Shown here one piece after another: positions 18,036-25,721 of a stretch of DNA of 64,000 nucleotides. Both the position numbers and the translations under genes were made by a program. Origin of the DNA: JAGLTZ01 sp964637695 (GTDB lineage Bacteria > Blakebacterota > Blakebacteria > Blakebacterales > Blakebacteraceae). Position 1 is the stretch's first letter. Every line of letters begins with the position of its first letter. The stretch spans positions 1 through 64,000 of the forward strand of contig CAZWVF010000004.1 in the NCBI GenBank assembly GCA_964637695.1, in the 5' to 3' direction. The notes beneath the pieces are model-generated. The model did no database searches. It saw nothing but the letters and a program-made list of their open reading frames with translations, and was not told the origin of the DNA.

Positions 18036-18461
18036 CTAACGACTGATCCCCAGATTCGTGCACGTTATGACGGTCTCATCCCGGTCCTTCGCCCTGGCCA
18101 CCAGTGTGAACGATGTATCAGTGGCAGAGTACGAAACAAAGATGAAATCGGCGGCACCCTCCTCTGGAAGTGAGCCGATGTACTCACGCACAATGTCCTG
18201 CAGGTCACTGTAACTGTTGATCATGTCGGAGTCGGGGAAGGTGAGGGAGTCGTTCTCGGTCTGGTAGAACCAGATGCCTCTCGATGCCTGCTGCATACTG
18301 TGCTCTGCAGTGGAAACCTTGGTCCTGTCGATCATGCCGCGGAATTGCGGGATCGCAATTGCAGACAGAAGCGAAATGATGACCAGAACGATCAGCAGTT
18401 CGATGAGGGTCATCCCCGCATTGTTATAGCTCAAACTCATGCCAGATAAGTGTTTCCTCAT
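18036..18461 (-). CDS. Type IV pilin-like / pseudopilin protein
   Basis: Seen: a class III signal of type IV pilins and type II secretion pseudopilins, with a short polar leader, Gly, then MTLIELLIVLVII and an invariant Glu at mature position 5, leading into a long hydrophobic helix. The remaining ~100 residues (TAEHSMQQASRGIWFYQ onward) form a small globular head. A prepilin peptidase would cut after the Gly. Starts at 18473 (GTG), 18461 and 18440 are all possible; 18461 gives a 16-residue leader. No pilus assembly or secretion gene lies nearby, so its partner system is elsewhere. It might serve DNA uptake with dprA, but that is speculation. Confidence 0.8.
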   Translation of the reverse strand: MRKHLSGMSLSYNNAGMTLIELLIVLVIISLLSAIAIPQFRGMIDRTKVSTAEHSMQQASRGIWFYQTENDSLTFPDSDMINSYSDLQDIVREYIGSLPEEGAADFIFVSYSATDTSFTLVARAKDRDETVITCTNLGISR

Positions 18462-18528
18462 GCAGAAAAGCACGGCCCGTACCCGGGACGGGGCCGGTTC
18501 GCATTCAGAGCAGCAGGTGTATTATCCG

Positions 18529-18786
18529 CTATGCGTAGTAGTCGTAGTTCTTCTGGATGTAGGACTGCCAGTTCTCCGGCACATCTTCTTCCGGGAAGAT
18601 AGCCTCAACAGGACAGACCGGCTCGCATGCCCCGCAGTCGATGCACTCGTCGGGATCGATATAGAGCATGTTCTCATTTTCAAACTCGTCTTCGTCCTTG
18701 GTCGGATGGATGCAGTCAACTGGACAAACGTCTACACATGCGGTGTCTTTGGTATCGACGCAAGGCTCGGCGATGATGTACGTCAT
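18529..18786 (-). CDS. fdxA: Seven-iron (3Fe-4S/4Fe-4S) ferredoxin
   Basis: Small soluble electron carrier of 85 residues. Eight cysteines fall at 9, 17, 21 and 25, and at 48, 51, 54 and 58. The C-x7-C-x3-C-x3-C first set and C-x2-C-x2-C-x3-C second set match the 7Fe ferredoxins of the Azotobacter FdI type. In those, Cys9, 17 and 58 would hold the 3Fe-4S cluster and Cys21, 48, 51 and 54 the 4Fe-4S cluster. A perfect GGAGG Shine-Dalgarno precedes the ATG. It is a plausible partner for the redox complex at 45.6-51.7 kb, but nothing links them directly. Confidence 0.92.
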   Translation of the reverse strand: MTYIIAEPCVDTKDTACVDVCPVDCIHPTKDEDEFENENMLYIDPDECIDCGACEPVCPVEAIFPEEDVPENWQSYIQKNYDYYA

Positions 18787-18889
18787 TTGAAACTATCCTC
18801 CATGATTAGAAAAGATCGTTTCCGACCCAGAATTACCACAGCACTCTATGATTCCCGTCAATCCCCCGCAACCAAATTTTTTCGCCTCT

Positions 18890-19804
18890 TCAGAAACATT
18901 CTGCCAGAGTGCTGGTTGCGCCTGTCCTGTATCCCCGGTCGGTTTCCTCAACGAAACCGCATTCTGCCACGGCGTCGTGTTCGAAGAAGAATGTCCATTC
19001 CTCCTCCACCGCCATCGGGAGGATTCTTTTCTTGTCTTCGATCGTCTTCAGGGGTTCCAGGTCATACGACATGATATAGGGCAAGTGGATATGACTGGCT
19101 GTGGGAAAGAGATCTCCGCAGTAGAGGAAAGACTTCTCAGTGGTTCGTATCAGAGGCAGCTGCTGGCCCGGAGTGTGACCGTCCACCACCAGCAGAAACA
19201 GATCGGGAAGCAGTTCGATCTCTCCATCCACCAGATTCAACTGACCGCTTCTCTGCATCGGCAGGTAGTTCTCGGGAAAGTAGGAAGCCCGATCCAGCTC
19301 GCATGGATCGAGTGCCCACTCCCACTGTCTGCGTTGAACGTGGTATTCGGCGTTGGGAAAGGTGGGAACAGATTCTGGACCCTCCTGCCCTGCGGATCCC
19401 TCGTTCACGATCTCAACACCCTCGGCCAGCCTGGTTGACCCGCCGCAGTGGTCGAAATGGAGGTGGGTAAGGATTACATCTGTAACCTGCCCCGGTGTGA
19501 CCCCGGCTGAGGCAAGACTGCCCAGAAGATCGCTCCGGTTATAATCGATCCGGTAGATGGCCTGGAATTTCGGTGTCATCTTGTCCCCGGCCCCAACATC
19601 GATGAGCACAACTCTTTCCTGACCGTCAACTGTCCCTCTCAACAGGAGGGCACGCATTTTCATGTCGATCAGGTTCGATTTATCCGCCGGATGCTCCCTG
19701 CTCCACAGGGTTTTGGGAACCACACCGAACATGGCGCCGCCGTCGAGTCCGAAATCACCGGTCTCGATCGAAGTCAGTGACCAGAGGCCTAACCTTATCG
19801 TCAT
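18890..19804 (-). CDS. Metallo-beta-lactamase-fold hydrolase
   Basis: A 304-residue MBL-fold enzyme with the dinuclear metal motif HLHFDH at residues 114-119, a preceding LIDVG Asp, and later metal-ligand candidates in VDGHTPGQ and FLYCGD. This organisation resembles the lactonase-like and general hydrolase branch of the family; the substrate is not evident. The ATG overlaps the trxB stop by four bases, so it is translated downstream of thioredoxin reductase. There is no signal peptide, so it is cytoplasmic. Confidence 0.9.
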   Translation of the reverse strand: MTIRLGLWSLTSIETGDFGLDGGAMFGVVPKTLWSREHPADKSNLIDMKMRALLLRGTVDGQERVVLIDVGAGDKMTPKFQAIYRIDYNRSDLLGSLASAGVTPGQVTDVILTHLHFDHCGGSTRLAEGVEIVNEGSAGQEGPESVPTFPNAEYHVQRRQWEWALDPCELDRASYFPENYLPMQRSGQLNLVDGEIELLPDLFLLVVDGHTPGQQLPLIRTTEKSFLYCGDLFPTASHIHLPYIMSYDLEPLKTIEDKKRILPMAVEEEWTFFFEHDAVAECGFVEETDRGYRTGATSTLAECF

Positions 19805-20733
19805 TGTTCAGTCTCCAGCCACCTTTCAGCTTCGATCGCCGCCATACAGCCTGTACCGGCAGCGGTAACCGCCTGTCGATATGTACGGTCCTGCACGTCG
19901 CCGCAGGCGAATACTCCCTCTATCTTTGTTTTTACCCCGTCTGTTACCAGATAGCCCTCTTCGTCGGTATCGAGGAAATCGGTGAAGATCGATGTGTTCG
20001 GGTCGTGTCCGATCGCTACGAAGAGACCTCCAACTTCCATATCACGCTCCTCCCCGGTTACGGTGTCCTTCAGGCGCAATCCCGTAACACCCGACTTCTC
20101 ATCTCCGAGAACTTCCGATACAACGCTGTTCCACACCACCTCGAGCTTCTCATTTTTTTCAGCACGGTCTGCCATTATCCTGCTCGCCCTCAATTCGTCC
20201 CTTCTGTGTATTACGAATACTCTGGTGGCAAACCGGGTCAGGAAGAGAGCATCTTCGATGGCAGTATCACCGCCTCCTACAACAGCAACGATCTTATCCC
20301 TGAAGAAAAAACCGTCGCAGGTGGCGCACGCCGAAACACCCTGACCCCGGTACCGTTCCTCAGATTCGAGGCCGAGCCATCTGGCAGAGGCGCCGGTCGC
20401 CACGATAACACATTCAGCTCTATAGGTGTCTTGATCGGTGACAACAGTGAATGGACGGTCAGAGAGGTCAACCGATTCCACGACCTCATACCTGGTCCGG
20501 GCGCCGAACCTCTCGGCCTGCTTGCGGATCAGATTTATCAGCTCGGGACCCTGTATCCCCTCGGGGAAACCTGGAAAGTTCTCCACATCCGTAGTAATGG
20601 TCAACTGCCCGCCCGGCTCGGGACCTTCGAAAACCATCGGTTCCAGATTGGCCCGTGCGGTATAGAGGGCGGCGGTCAGACCGGCTGGACCAGATCCGAT
20701 GATAATGACATTGTGGACGTTATTTTCAGACAT
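19801..20733 (-). CDS. trxB: Thioredoxin reductase
   Basis: NADPH-dependent flavoprotein of 310 residues that reduces thioredoxin. Seen: FAD-binding GSGPAGLTAALYTAR at the N-terminus, the redox-active CATC motif (SACATCDGFF, about residue 133), the NADPH-binding GGGDTAIEDALFL, and the C-terminal FACGDVQD. The length is normal for the low-molecular-weight bacterial enzyme. It is cotranscribed with the MBL hydrolase (ATGA overlap). A thiol-redox role near the SelW-like gene at 21.9 kb is suggestive, but they lie on opposite strands. Confidence 0.97.
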   Translation of the reverse strand: MSENNVHNVIIIGSGPAGLTAALYTARANLEPMVFEGPEPGGQLTITTDVENFPGFPEGIQGPELINLIRKQAERFGARTRYEVVESVDLSDRPFTVVTDQDTYRAECVIVATGASARWLGLESEERYRGQGVSACATCDGFFFRDKIVAVVGGGDTAIEDALFLTRFATRVFVIHRRDELRASRIMADRAEKNEKLEVVWNSVVSEVLGDEKSGVTGLRLKDTVTGEERDMEVGGLFVAIGHDPNTSIFTDFLDTDEEGYLVTDGVKTKIEGVFACGDVQDRTYRQAVTAAGTGCMAAIEAERWLETEQ

Positions 20734-20800
20734 CTGTCATTTCTCTCCTGACTGCAGATTCCTGTACATCCGTTATGGGATTGTATTCAGTTGACTTCCA

Positions 20801-21709
20801 TTATTCGCACCTGACTACCAGAACGGGACAGGGAGTATTTCTGATTACCCTGTCGGTCGTGCTGCCCAGAAGCGCCTGATCGAGACCCGAGTAGCCGTGG
20901 GTGGCCATAACGATCAGGTCCACGGCGGCCTCACGGGCGAATGTAACCATCTGCCGGGCGGAATGGCCTTCCCTGACCACAAAATCGTGTTCGATTGTCC
21001 CGGCCATATCATCGGGAACCAGCTTCGCCATCTGCTCGCGCGACACATCCAGAACCGTGTCGTTCAGTTCGAAAATGCTCGTAATGCCCGCAGCGTAGTA
21101 AGGCGGTGGAACATCCTGTTCAACGCTGTGGAAAAGATACAGCTTCGCACCGAATTCAACCGCCATTTCCAGCGCCAGTGACACCGCCTGGGAGGATTCA
21201 TCAGAAAAATCCGTCGGAAAGAGAATGCTCTCCACCTCCCCGGGGGGAGGCAGAACTTCATCCTTATCCGGTCGCAGAAGAAGCACTGGACAGGGAGCGT
21301 GTTCAAGCACTTTTTCTGCGGTGCTGCCCAGGAAAAGATGCTGAAGACCCTTCCTTCCATGCGTTGCCATTATAATCAGGTCGGCATGTTGTTCCAGTGC
21401 TGCATTGACGATCTCAGACCACGGTGAGAATCCGGTTCGTGTCTCCCGGGTGATCGTTACATCCTCTTCTCCACCGCCACCGACAATTTTATCCATCTGC
21501 TGTTGAGCTGCTTCATGCAGATCGAGGTCCATACTGATTTCGGGGAACCCCAGGTTGGGATTGAATGGATCGAAATTGTGAACCGTAACTACGTGCACCA
21601 TATGCACGTCCGCATCGAATTTCCCGGCCCAGGCCAGAGCGTGGTCGAGAACGCCGTTGCTGTAGCCGGAGAAATCTGTCGGGAACAGGATCTTCGAGAA
21701 TGCAGCCAT
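20801..21709 (-). CDS. Tandem universal stress protein (two UspA domains)
   Basis: A 302-residue protein made of two UspA domains (about 1-150 and 160-302). Both keep the ATP-binding signature: MATHGRKG...LGSTAEKV in the first and MATHGYSG...LGSTTDRV in the second, each followed by PCPVLV-like strands. Tandem Usp proteins respond to stress and nutrient conditions. The ATG at 21709 is chosen for its AGGAGG Shine-Dalgarno; an in-frame ATG at 21799 would add 30 residues unlike any Usp N-terminus. It is divergent from the SelW-like gene. Confidence 0.93.
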   Translation of the reverse strand: MAAFSKILFPTDFSGYSNGVLDHALAWAGKFDADVHMVHVVTVHNFDPFNPNLGFPEISMDLDLHEAAQQQMDKIVGGGGEEDVTITRETRTGFSPWSEIVNAALEQHADLIIMATHGRKGLQHLFLGSTAEKVLEHAPCPVLLLRPDKDEVLPPPGEVESILFPTDFSDESSQAVSLALEMAVEFGAKLYLFHSVEQDVPPPYYAAGITSIFELNDTVLDVSREQMAKLVPDDMAGTIEHDFVVREGHSARQMVTFAREAAVDLIVMATHGYSGLDQALLGSTTDRVIRNTPCPVLVVRCE

Positions 21710-21898
21710 ACGGATCCTCCTCGTATGTGTCCATCGGTGATGATCTGCCAGGTACTGCTGTGAGGCTGTAACATAGCAGATATTGTTCACGTGCGGCATT
21801 CTCCTTTGGGGTTGCCTGGCTGCAACGGGAGATTATCCTTGGACCTTGAAGCACACCCTTAATCAGTTCCTATCCGGAGTCCGTTCTAAGGAGAAAAA

Positions 21899-22132
21899 AT
21901 GAAGGTTACCATCACTTACTGCGCGGTCTGAAATTTCGAACCGCAAGCCGTCAGGTTGACGGATCATTTGACCAGCACCTACAAGCGGCGACTCAAGTCG
22001 ATTACTCTGATTCCGGCTGGTGATGGAGAGTTCGACATCGAACTGGATGGTGAGCTGGTTTATTCGAAACTGGAGACCGGCGTCTTCCCCGACCACTCTA
22101 CCATAACCGACGCTATCGACCAGCGATTATAA
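21899..22132 (+). CDS. SelW-like (Rdx family) selenoprotein, in-frame UGA = Sec11
   Basis: A 77-residue thioredoxin-like selenoprotein not detectable by ordinary ORF calling because codon 11 (21929-21931) is TGA. Read as selenocysteine, the protein begins MKVTITYCAVU and contains LKSITLIPAGDGEFDI, then DGELVYSKLETGVFPD, which match the Rdx (SelW/SelT/SelH) pattern of a CxxU redox site, a LIP-G-G-F strand and a SK-E-GxFP segment. AAGGAG lies five bases before the ATG. Downstream of UGA the frame stays open to TAA and keeps full family similarity, arguing against a random ORF. Its last six bases overlap the end of metH (convergent). Family role: redox protein likely interacting with thiols or 14-3-3-like partners; the exact substrate is unknown. 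The selA, selB, selC and selD genes are not in the window. Confidence 0.9.
21929..21962 (+). promoter_or_regulatory. Candidate bacterial SECIS element after the UGA
   Basis: Seen: CCGTC (21948-21952) and GACGG (21958-21962) form a perfect 5-bp stem with loop AGGTT. The GG lies 24-26 bases after the UGA. Family knowledge: bacterial SECIS hairpins sit within about 15-40 bases of UGA, inside the reading frame, with a GG/GU-containing apical loop that SelB binds. The lower stem is imperfect (a possible AAAT/ATTT pairing), so this is a match by eye only. Confidence 0.65.
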
Positions 22133-25100
22133 AACGCTGAAGTATTCTGCCTGAGGGTGATGGAAGACGATGGCCGATACTGATGCCTCCGGCTCCATCA
22201 TGTATCCGTCTGTCAGTTCAATTCCGGTGGCTGACCTGCCATCGAGCAGACGGAACAGCTCTTCCTGGTCCTCCAGATCGGGACATGCCGGATATCCGAA
22301 AGAGAAGCGGAGTCCGGTGTAGCGGGCCTTGAAAAGTTGAGACCGGGTCATTTCCGGCGGGTCCGCAATCCCCCAGAGTCGGCGCAGACGTTCATGCACC
22401 CACTCTGCAAGTGCCTCGGCCGTCTCCAGGGCCAGTGCCTGGATCGTATGCGACCAGAGGTATCGTCCCTCCTCCTTCCACTGCCGCGATCTCTCCATAA
22501 CGCCGTGCCCCGCCGTCACCAGGAACAGGGCGACCGTATCAGGTTGTCCGCTTTCACGGGGTCGGACATAATCCGAGAGGCAGCGGTATGGAGACTCACT
22601 CTGGCGGCCGAAGGTGAACCTGGCCTCATCACGCCGGCCGGCCGGATCGAGAAGGACCAGATCGTTCCCCTCACCGGCTGCGCGGAAGAACCGGTAGACG
22701 GCCCGCGGTTTGAAGAGCCCCTCCGAAACCACCTTCTCCTGGATTTCCCTTACCGTGGAGTGGAGTTCGACTGCCTTTGGATCTCCTGCTGCCAGCTTCT
22801 CTTCAAACCGGCCCTTCAGGCCGAGATGCCTGCCGTACAGCATCGCAGGGTTCACATGGCGGAAGACTTCGTTCAGGTCGATATCATTTTCGCTCAGCAG
22901 GTGCGGTTTCAGATCTGGAGGCTGTGGAAGTTCAAACGAATGATCCAGCCCACCCCCCGGCTCTATCTGGACATCTTCCCTGATTTCCTCTGAGCCGGTT
23001 GCTGAACCTTCTGGAGGAGCCTCGCCGGTTTCCTCCGGCAGTGCGGAACCACGCTGCTCTTCTTTCTGGAAATCGGGATCGAGAAGCCTGCCTGCCAGAG
23101 CCAGACCGTCCATGGCATCCCTGGCGTATGCGGTGGCAGAGCCGTATGCCGGTCCGATCTTCGAGTCTGTAAACTTTCGGGTAAGGGCCGCCCCGCCTAC
23201 AAGCAGAGGGACATCAATCCCCCCCCGGCGCAGCTCTTCGGCAGTGGTAACCATCTGCCGGGCGCTCTTGACGAGCAGACCCGAGAGACCGATCAGATCC
23301 GGTTTCTCCTCATGGGCAGCCCGCACCAGCTCCTGCGGCATTACTTTTATTCCGAGGTCGACCACCCTGTAGCCGTTATTGGATAGAATGATATCGACAA
23401 GGTTCTTGCCTATGTCATGTACATCCCCTTTCACCGTCGCCAGCAGAATCGTTCCCCTCTCAGCCGTTTCCGCTGTTTCAATGTGAGGCTCCAGATGGCT
23501 GACCGCGGCTTTCATGACCTCGGCGCTCTGCAGCACTTCGGCGACGATGAGTTCGTTCTCGTTGAAGAGCTTTCCAACCGTACCCATCCCTGCCATCAGG
23601 GGACCGTTGATGATCTCAAGCGGGTCCATCGATTGAAGTGCCTCGTCGAGGTCATCCTTCAATCCGTCACGGTATCCTTCGACGATGTACCTGGCCAGGC
23701 GCTCTTCGAGTGGAAGATCGGCAGCGGGGGTCTGCGGATGTCGGCTCTCTCTGTCACTGAAGGAAGAGATGAAAGCCCCGAGAGGATCCTCTCCCCTGTT
23801 GAAGATCAGATCTTCACACAGCTTCAGCTCACTCTCTTCTATCTGGGTCACCCGGAGCAGCTTCTCCGAATTCACGATAGCCATGTCGAGCCCGTTCTGC
23901 AGATTCAAATGAAGGAAAACCGCATTCAGAACCTCACGTCCGGCCGGAGGGAGTCCGAAAGAGACGTTCGAGATACCCAGGATCGTGCGGCACCCGGGAA
24001 GGGCCTCCTTGATAGCCCTGACTCCCTTTATGGTTTCGATCGCTGCATCCAGGTAAGCCCGGTCACCCGTTCCCACCGGGAATACGAGGGGATCGAAGAT
24101 CAGATCTCTTTCAGGAAGGCCGTATCTGTCCGTGAGCAGGTCGTAACTGCGCTGAGCGATTGAAAGTTTCCTCTCCCAGGTGCGTGCCATCCCCTCCTCC
24201 GGATCTTCGTCGATGCACCCCACGATGACGGCCGCTCCATATTTGCGGATCAGGGGCACCACTGTATCGAACCGCTCCTCACCATTCTCCAGGTTGATCG
24301 AATTGACGATCGCTTTCCCCAGGCTTCGTTTCAGAGCGATTTCGAGAGCCTCGTGATCTGTCGTATCGATCATCAGGGGAACCCGGACCTTTCGCACAAG
24401 AACGTCCAGGAATGCAGCCATATCGGCAGGTTCATCCCTGTCGGGATCGGCCAGACACACATCGAGGATATGCGCCCCGTCACGAATCTGTCGCTGTCCG
24501 ACTTCTGCCGCACGCTCCATATCACCTTCACCGATCATGTGCTTGAAGGCCCGGGAGCCGATCACGTTGGTTCGCTCGCCGACGATAACCGGCGTGTAAT
24601 CATCGAGCGGCAGGTAATCGACGCCGCTGACTGCAGCGGGCACGCTTGCAGCGGGACGGCGGGGAGTTGCACCTGCCACACAATCCGCCAGAGCCTTAAT
24701 GTGATTTTTATTCGTACCGCAGCACCCGCCGACGATGTTCACCCAGCCCTCTTCGATGAACCTGCCCATTGTTGCGGTCATCTCATCCGGTGTCTCGATG
24801 TATCTTCCCTCGTGATCGGGCAGTCCGGCATTCGGCATCATTGATACAGGCAGATCCGACAGGCTGCTCAGATTACGAAGATGGTCGGTCATGAAGGTGG
24901 GGCCGGTGCCGCAGTTGAGACCGACCGCCGAAAGACCGGCGTGTTCAAGACTGGTGAAAACAGCTTCAACACTCTGTCCGGCCAGGGTGGTACCCATAGT
25001 CTCGATTGTGGCAGAGACCATTACCGGGATGTCCAGATCGAACTGCTCCAGTTCGTTGCGGATCGCTACAAGACCCGCCTTGGTATTCAGCATGTCCTGC

Positions 25101-25624
25101 GAGGTTTCGAGCAGGAGCAGGTCAACACCTCCCTGCAGCAGCCCCCTCACCTGGATCGAATAGTGTTCCACCATCTCGTCGAATGTTATCCCCCCCGTCA
25201 GCGAGATCGAACGGGTAGAGGGTCCCATTGAACCGGCGACATAGCGGATGCGGCAGGAGCCGTCATATTCAGACGCGACCCGGCGGGCAATGAGCGCTGC
25301 AGCTTCGTTTATTTCAAGCGCCCTTTCCGAGAGACCGTATTCCTCCAGCACAAAGGGAATCGCCCCGAAGGTGTTTGTCTCCACGATATCTGCGCCCGCA
25401 GCCAGGTATCTGCTGTGGATCCCCTCTATGAGATCAGGTTTTACAATAGACAGGTACTCGTTGCACCCCTCGTACTGTTCCCCACCGAAATCGACCGCCG
25501 TCAGCTCTGCATCCTGGATACAGGTACCCATTGCTCCATCGAAGAGAAGGATCCGCTCCTCGAGAAGTTCGGCGAATTGTGCCGGCGTAAGGCGTGGATT
25601 TATGTCTCTCTGTCCGTTAATCAT
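22127..25624 (-). CDS. metH: Cobalamin-dependent methionine synthase
   Basis: Full-length MetH of 1165 residues that methylates homocysteine using methyl-tetrahydrofolate and B12. Seen in order: a homocysteine domain (about 15-330) with the zinc cysteines in GLNCGTG and GGCCGTN, a pterin-binding domain (about 340-620), the helical cap and B12 domain (about 640-880) with DVHDIGKN carrying the cobalt-ligand His736, and the SAM-binding reactivation domain (about 930-1165) with RFSFGYPACPD and ending ...EYFSVL. The linker before the reactivation domain is acidic and variable. No cobalamin riboswitch fits in the 97-base gap upstream, which instead holds the citrate synthase terminator. Its stop overlaps the convergent selenoprotein gene by six bases. 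Confidence 0.98.
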   Translation of the reverse strand: MINGQRDINPRLTPAQFAELLEERILLFDGAMGTCIQDAELTAVDFGGEQYEGCNEYLSIVKPDLIEGIHSRYLAAGADIVETNTFGAIPFVLEEYGLSERALEINEAAALIARRVASEYDGSCRIRYVAGSMGPSTRSISLTGGITFDEMVEHYSIQVRGLLQGGVDLLLLETSQDMLNTKAGLVAIRNELEQFDLDIPVMVSATIETMGTTLAGQSVEAVFTSLEHAGLSAVGLNCGTGPTFMTDHLRNLSSLSDLPVSMMPNAGLPDHEGRYIETPDEMTATMGRFIEEGWVNIVGGCCGTNKNHIKALADCVAGATPRRPAASVPAAVSGVDYLPLDDYTPVIVGERTNVIGSRAFKHMIGEGDMERAAEVGQRQIRDGAHILDVCLADPDRDEPADMAAFLDVLVRKVRVPLMIDTTDHEALEIALKRSLGKAIVNSINLENGEERFDTVVPLIRKYGAAVIVGCIDEDPEEGMARTWERKLSIAQRSYDLLTDRYGLPERDLIFDPLVFPVGTGDRAYLDAAIETIKGVRAIKEALPGCRTILGISNVSFGLPPAGREVLNAVFLHLNLQNGLDMAIVNSEKLLRVTQIEESELKLCEDLIFNRGEDPLGAFISSFSDRESRHPQTPAADLPLEERLARYIVEGYRDGLKDDLDEALQSMDPLEIINGPLMAGMGTVGKLFNENELIVAEVLQSAEVMKAAVSHLEPHIETAETAERGTILLATVKGDVHDIGKNLVDIILSNNGYRVVDLGIKVMPQELVRAAHEEKPDLIGLSGLLVKSARQMVTTAEELRRGGIDVPLLVGGAALTRKFTDSKIGPAYGSATAYARDAMDGLALAGRLLDPDFQKEEQRGSALPEETGEAPPEGSATGSEEIREDVQIEPGGGLDHSFELPQPPDLKPHLLSENDIDLNEVFRHVNPAMLYGRHLGLKGRFEEKLAAGDPKAVELHSTVREIQEKVVSEGLFKPRAVYRFFRAAGEGNDLVLLDPAGRRDEARFTFGRQSESPYRCLSDYVRPRESGQPDTVALFLVTAGHGVMERSRQWKEEGRYLWSHTIQALALETAEALAEWVHERLRRLWGIADPPEMTRSQLFKARYTGLRFSFGYPACPDLEDQEELFRLLDGRSATGIELTDGYMMEPEASVSAIVFHHPQAEYFSVL

Positions 25625-25643
25625 GATCCGATCGCAAAATGAG

Positions 25644-25691
25644 TAAAAAAAGAATGGACCCCAACAAATTCCTGCCCGTCGGAGTCCATTC
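25644..25691 (-). terminator. Rho-independent-type terminator after citrate synthase
   Basis: Seen on the minus strand: GAATGGAC and GTCCATTC form an 8-bp stem with a ~24-base loop, followed directly by TTTTTTT-rich sequence. It sits 31 bases after the gltA stop and before the metH start, separating the two transcripts. The loop is longer than usual. Confidence 0.65.
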
Positions 25692-25721
25692 CCGGTTTTC
25701 AGCGGTTAGAACAGCGAACTC

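Noticed and set aside
19777..20751. A 324-codon open frame on the plus strand opposite trxB
   Set aside because: It lies entirely over trxB, whose FAD, NADPH and CATC motifs are clear. No protein-like pattern is seen in the antisense frame.
25625..25721. A possible cobalamin riboswitch upstream of metH
   Set aside because: Only 97 bases are available and most form the gltA terminator; no B12-box-like sequence is present.
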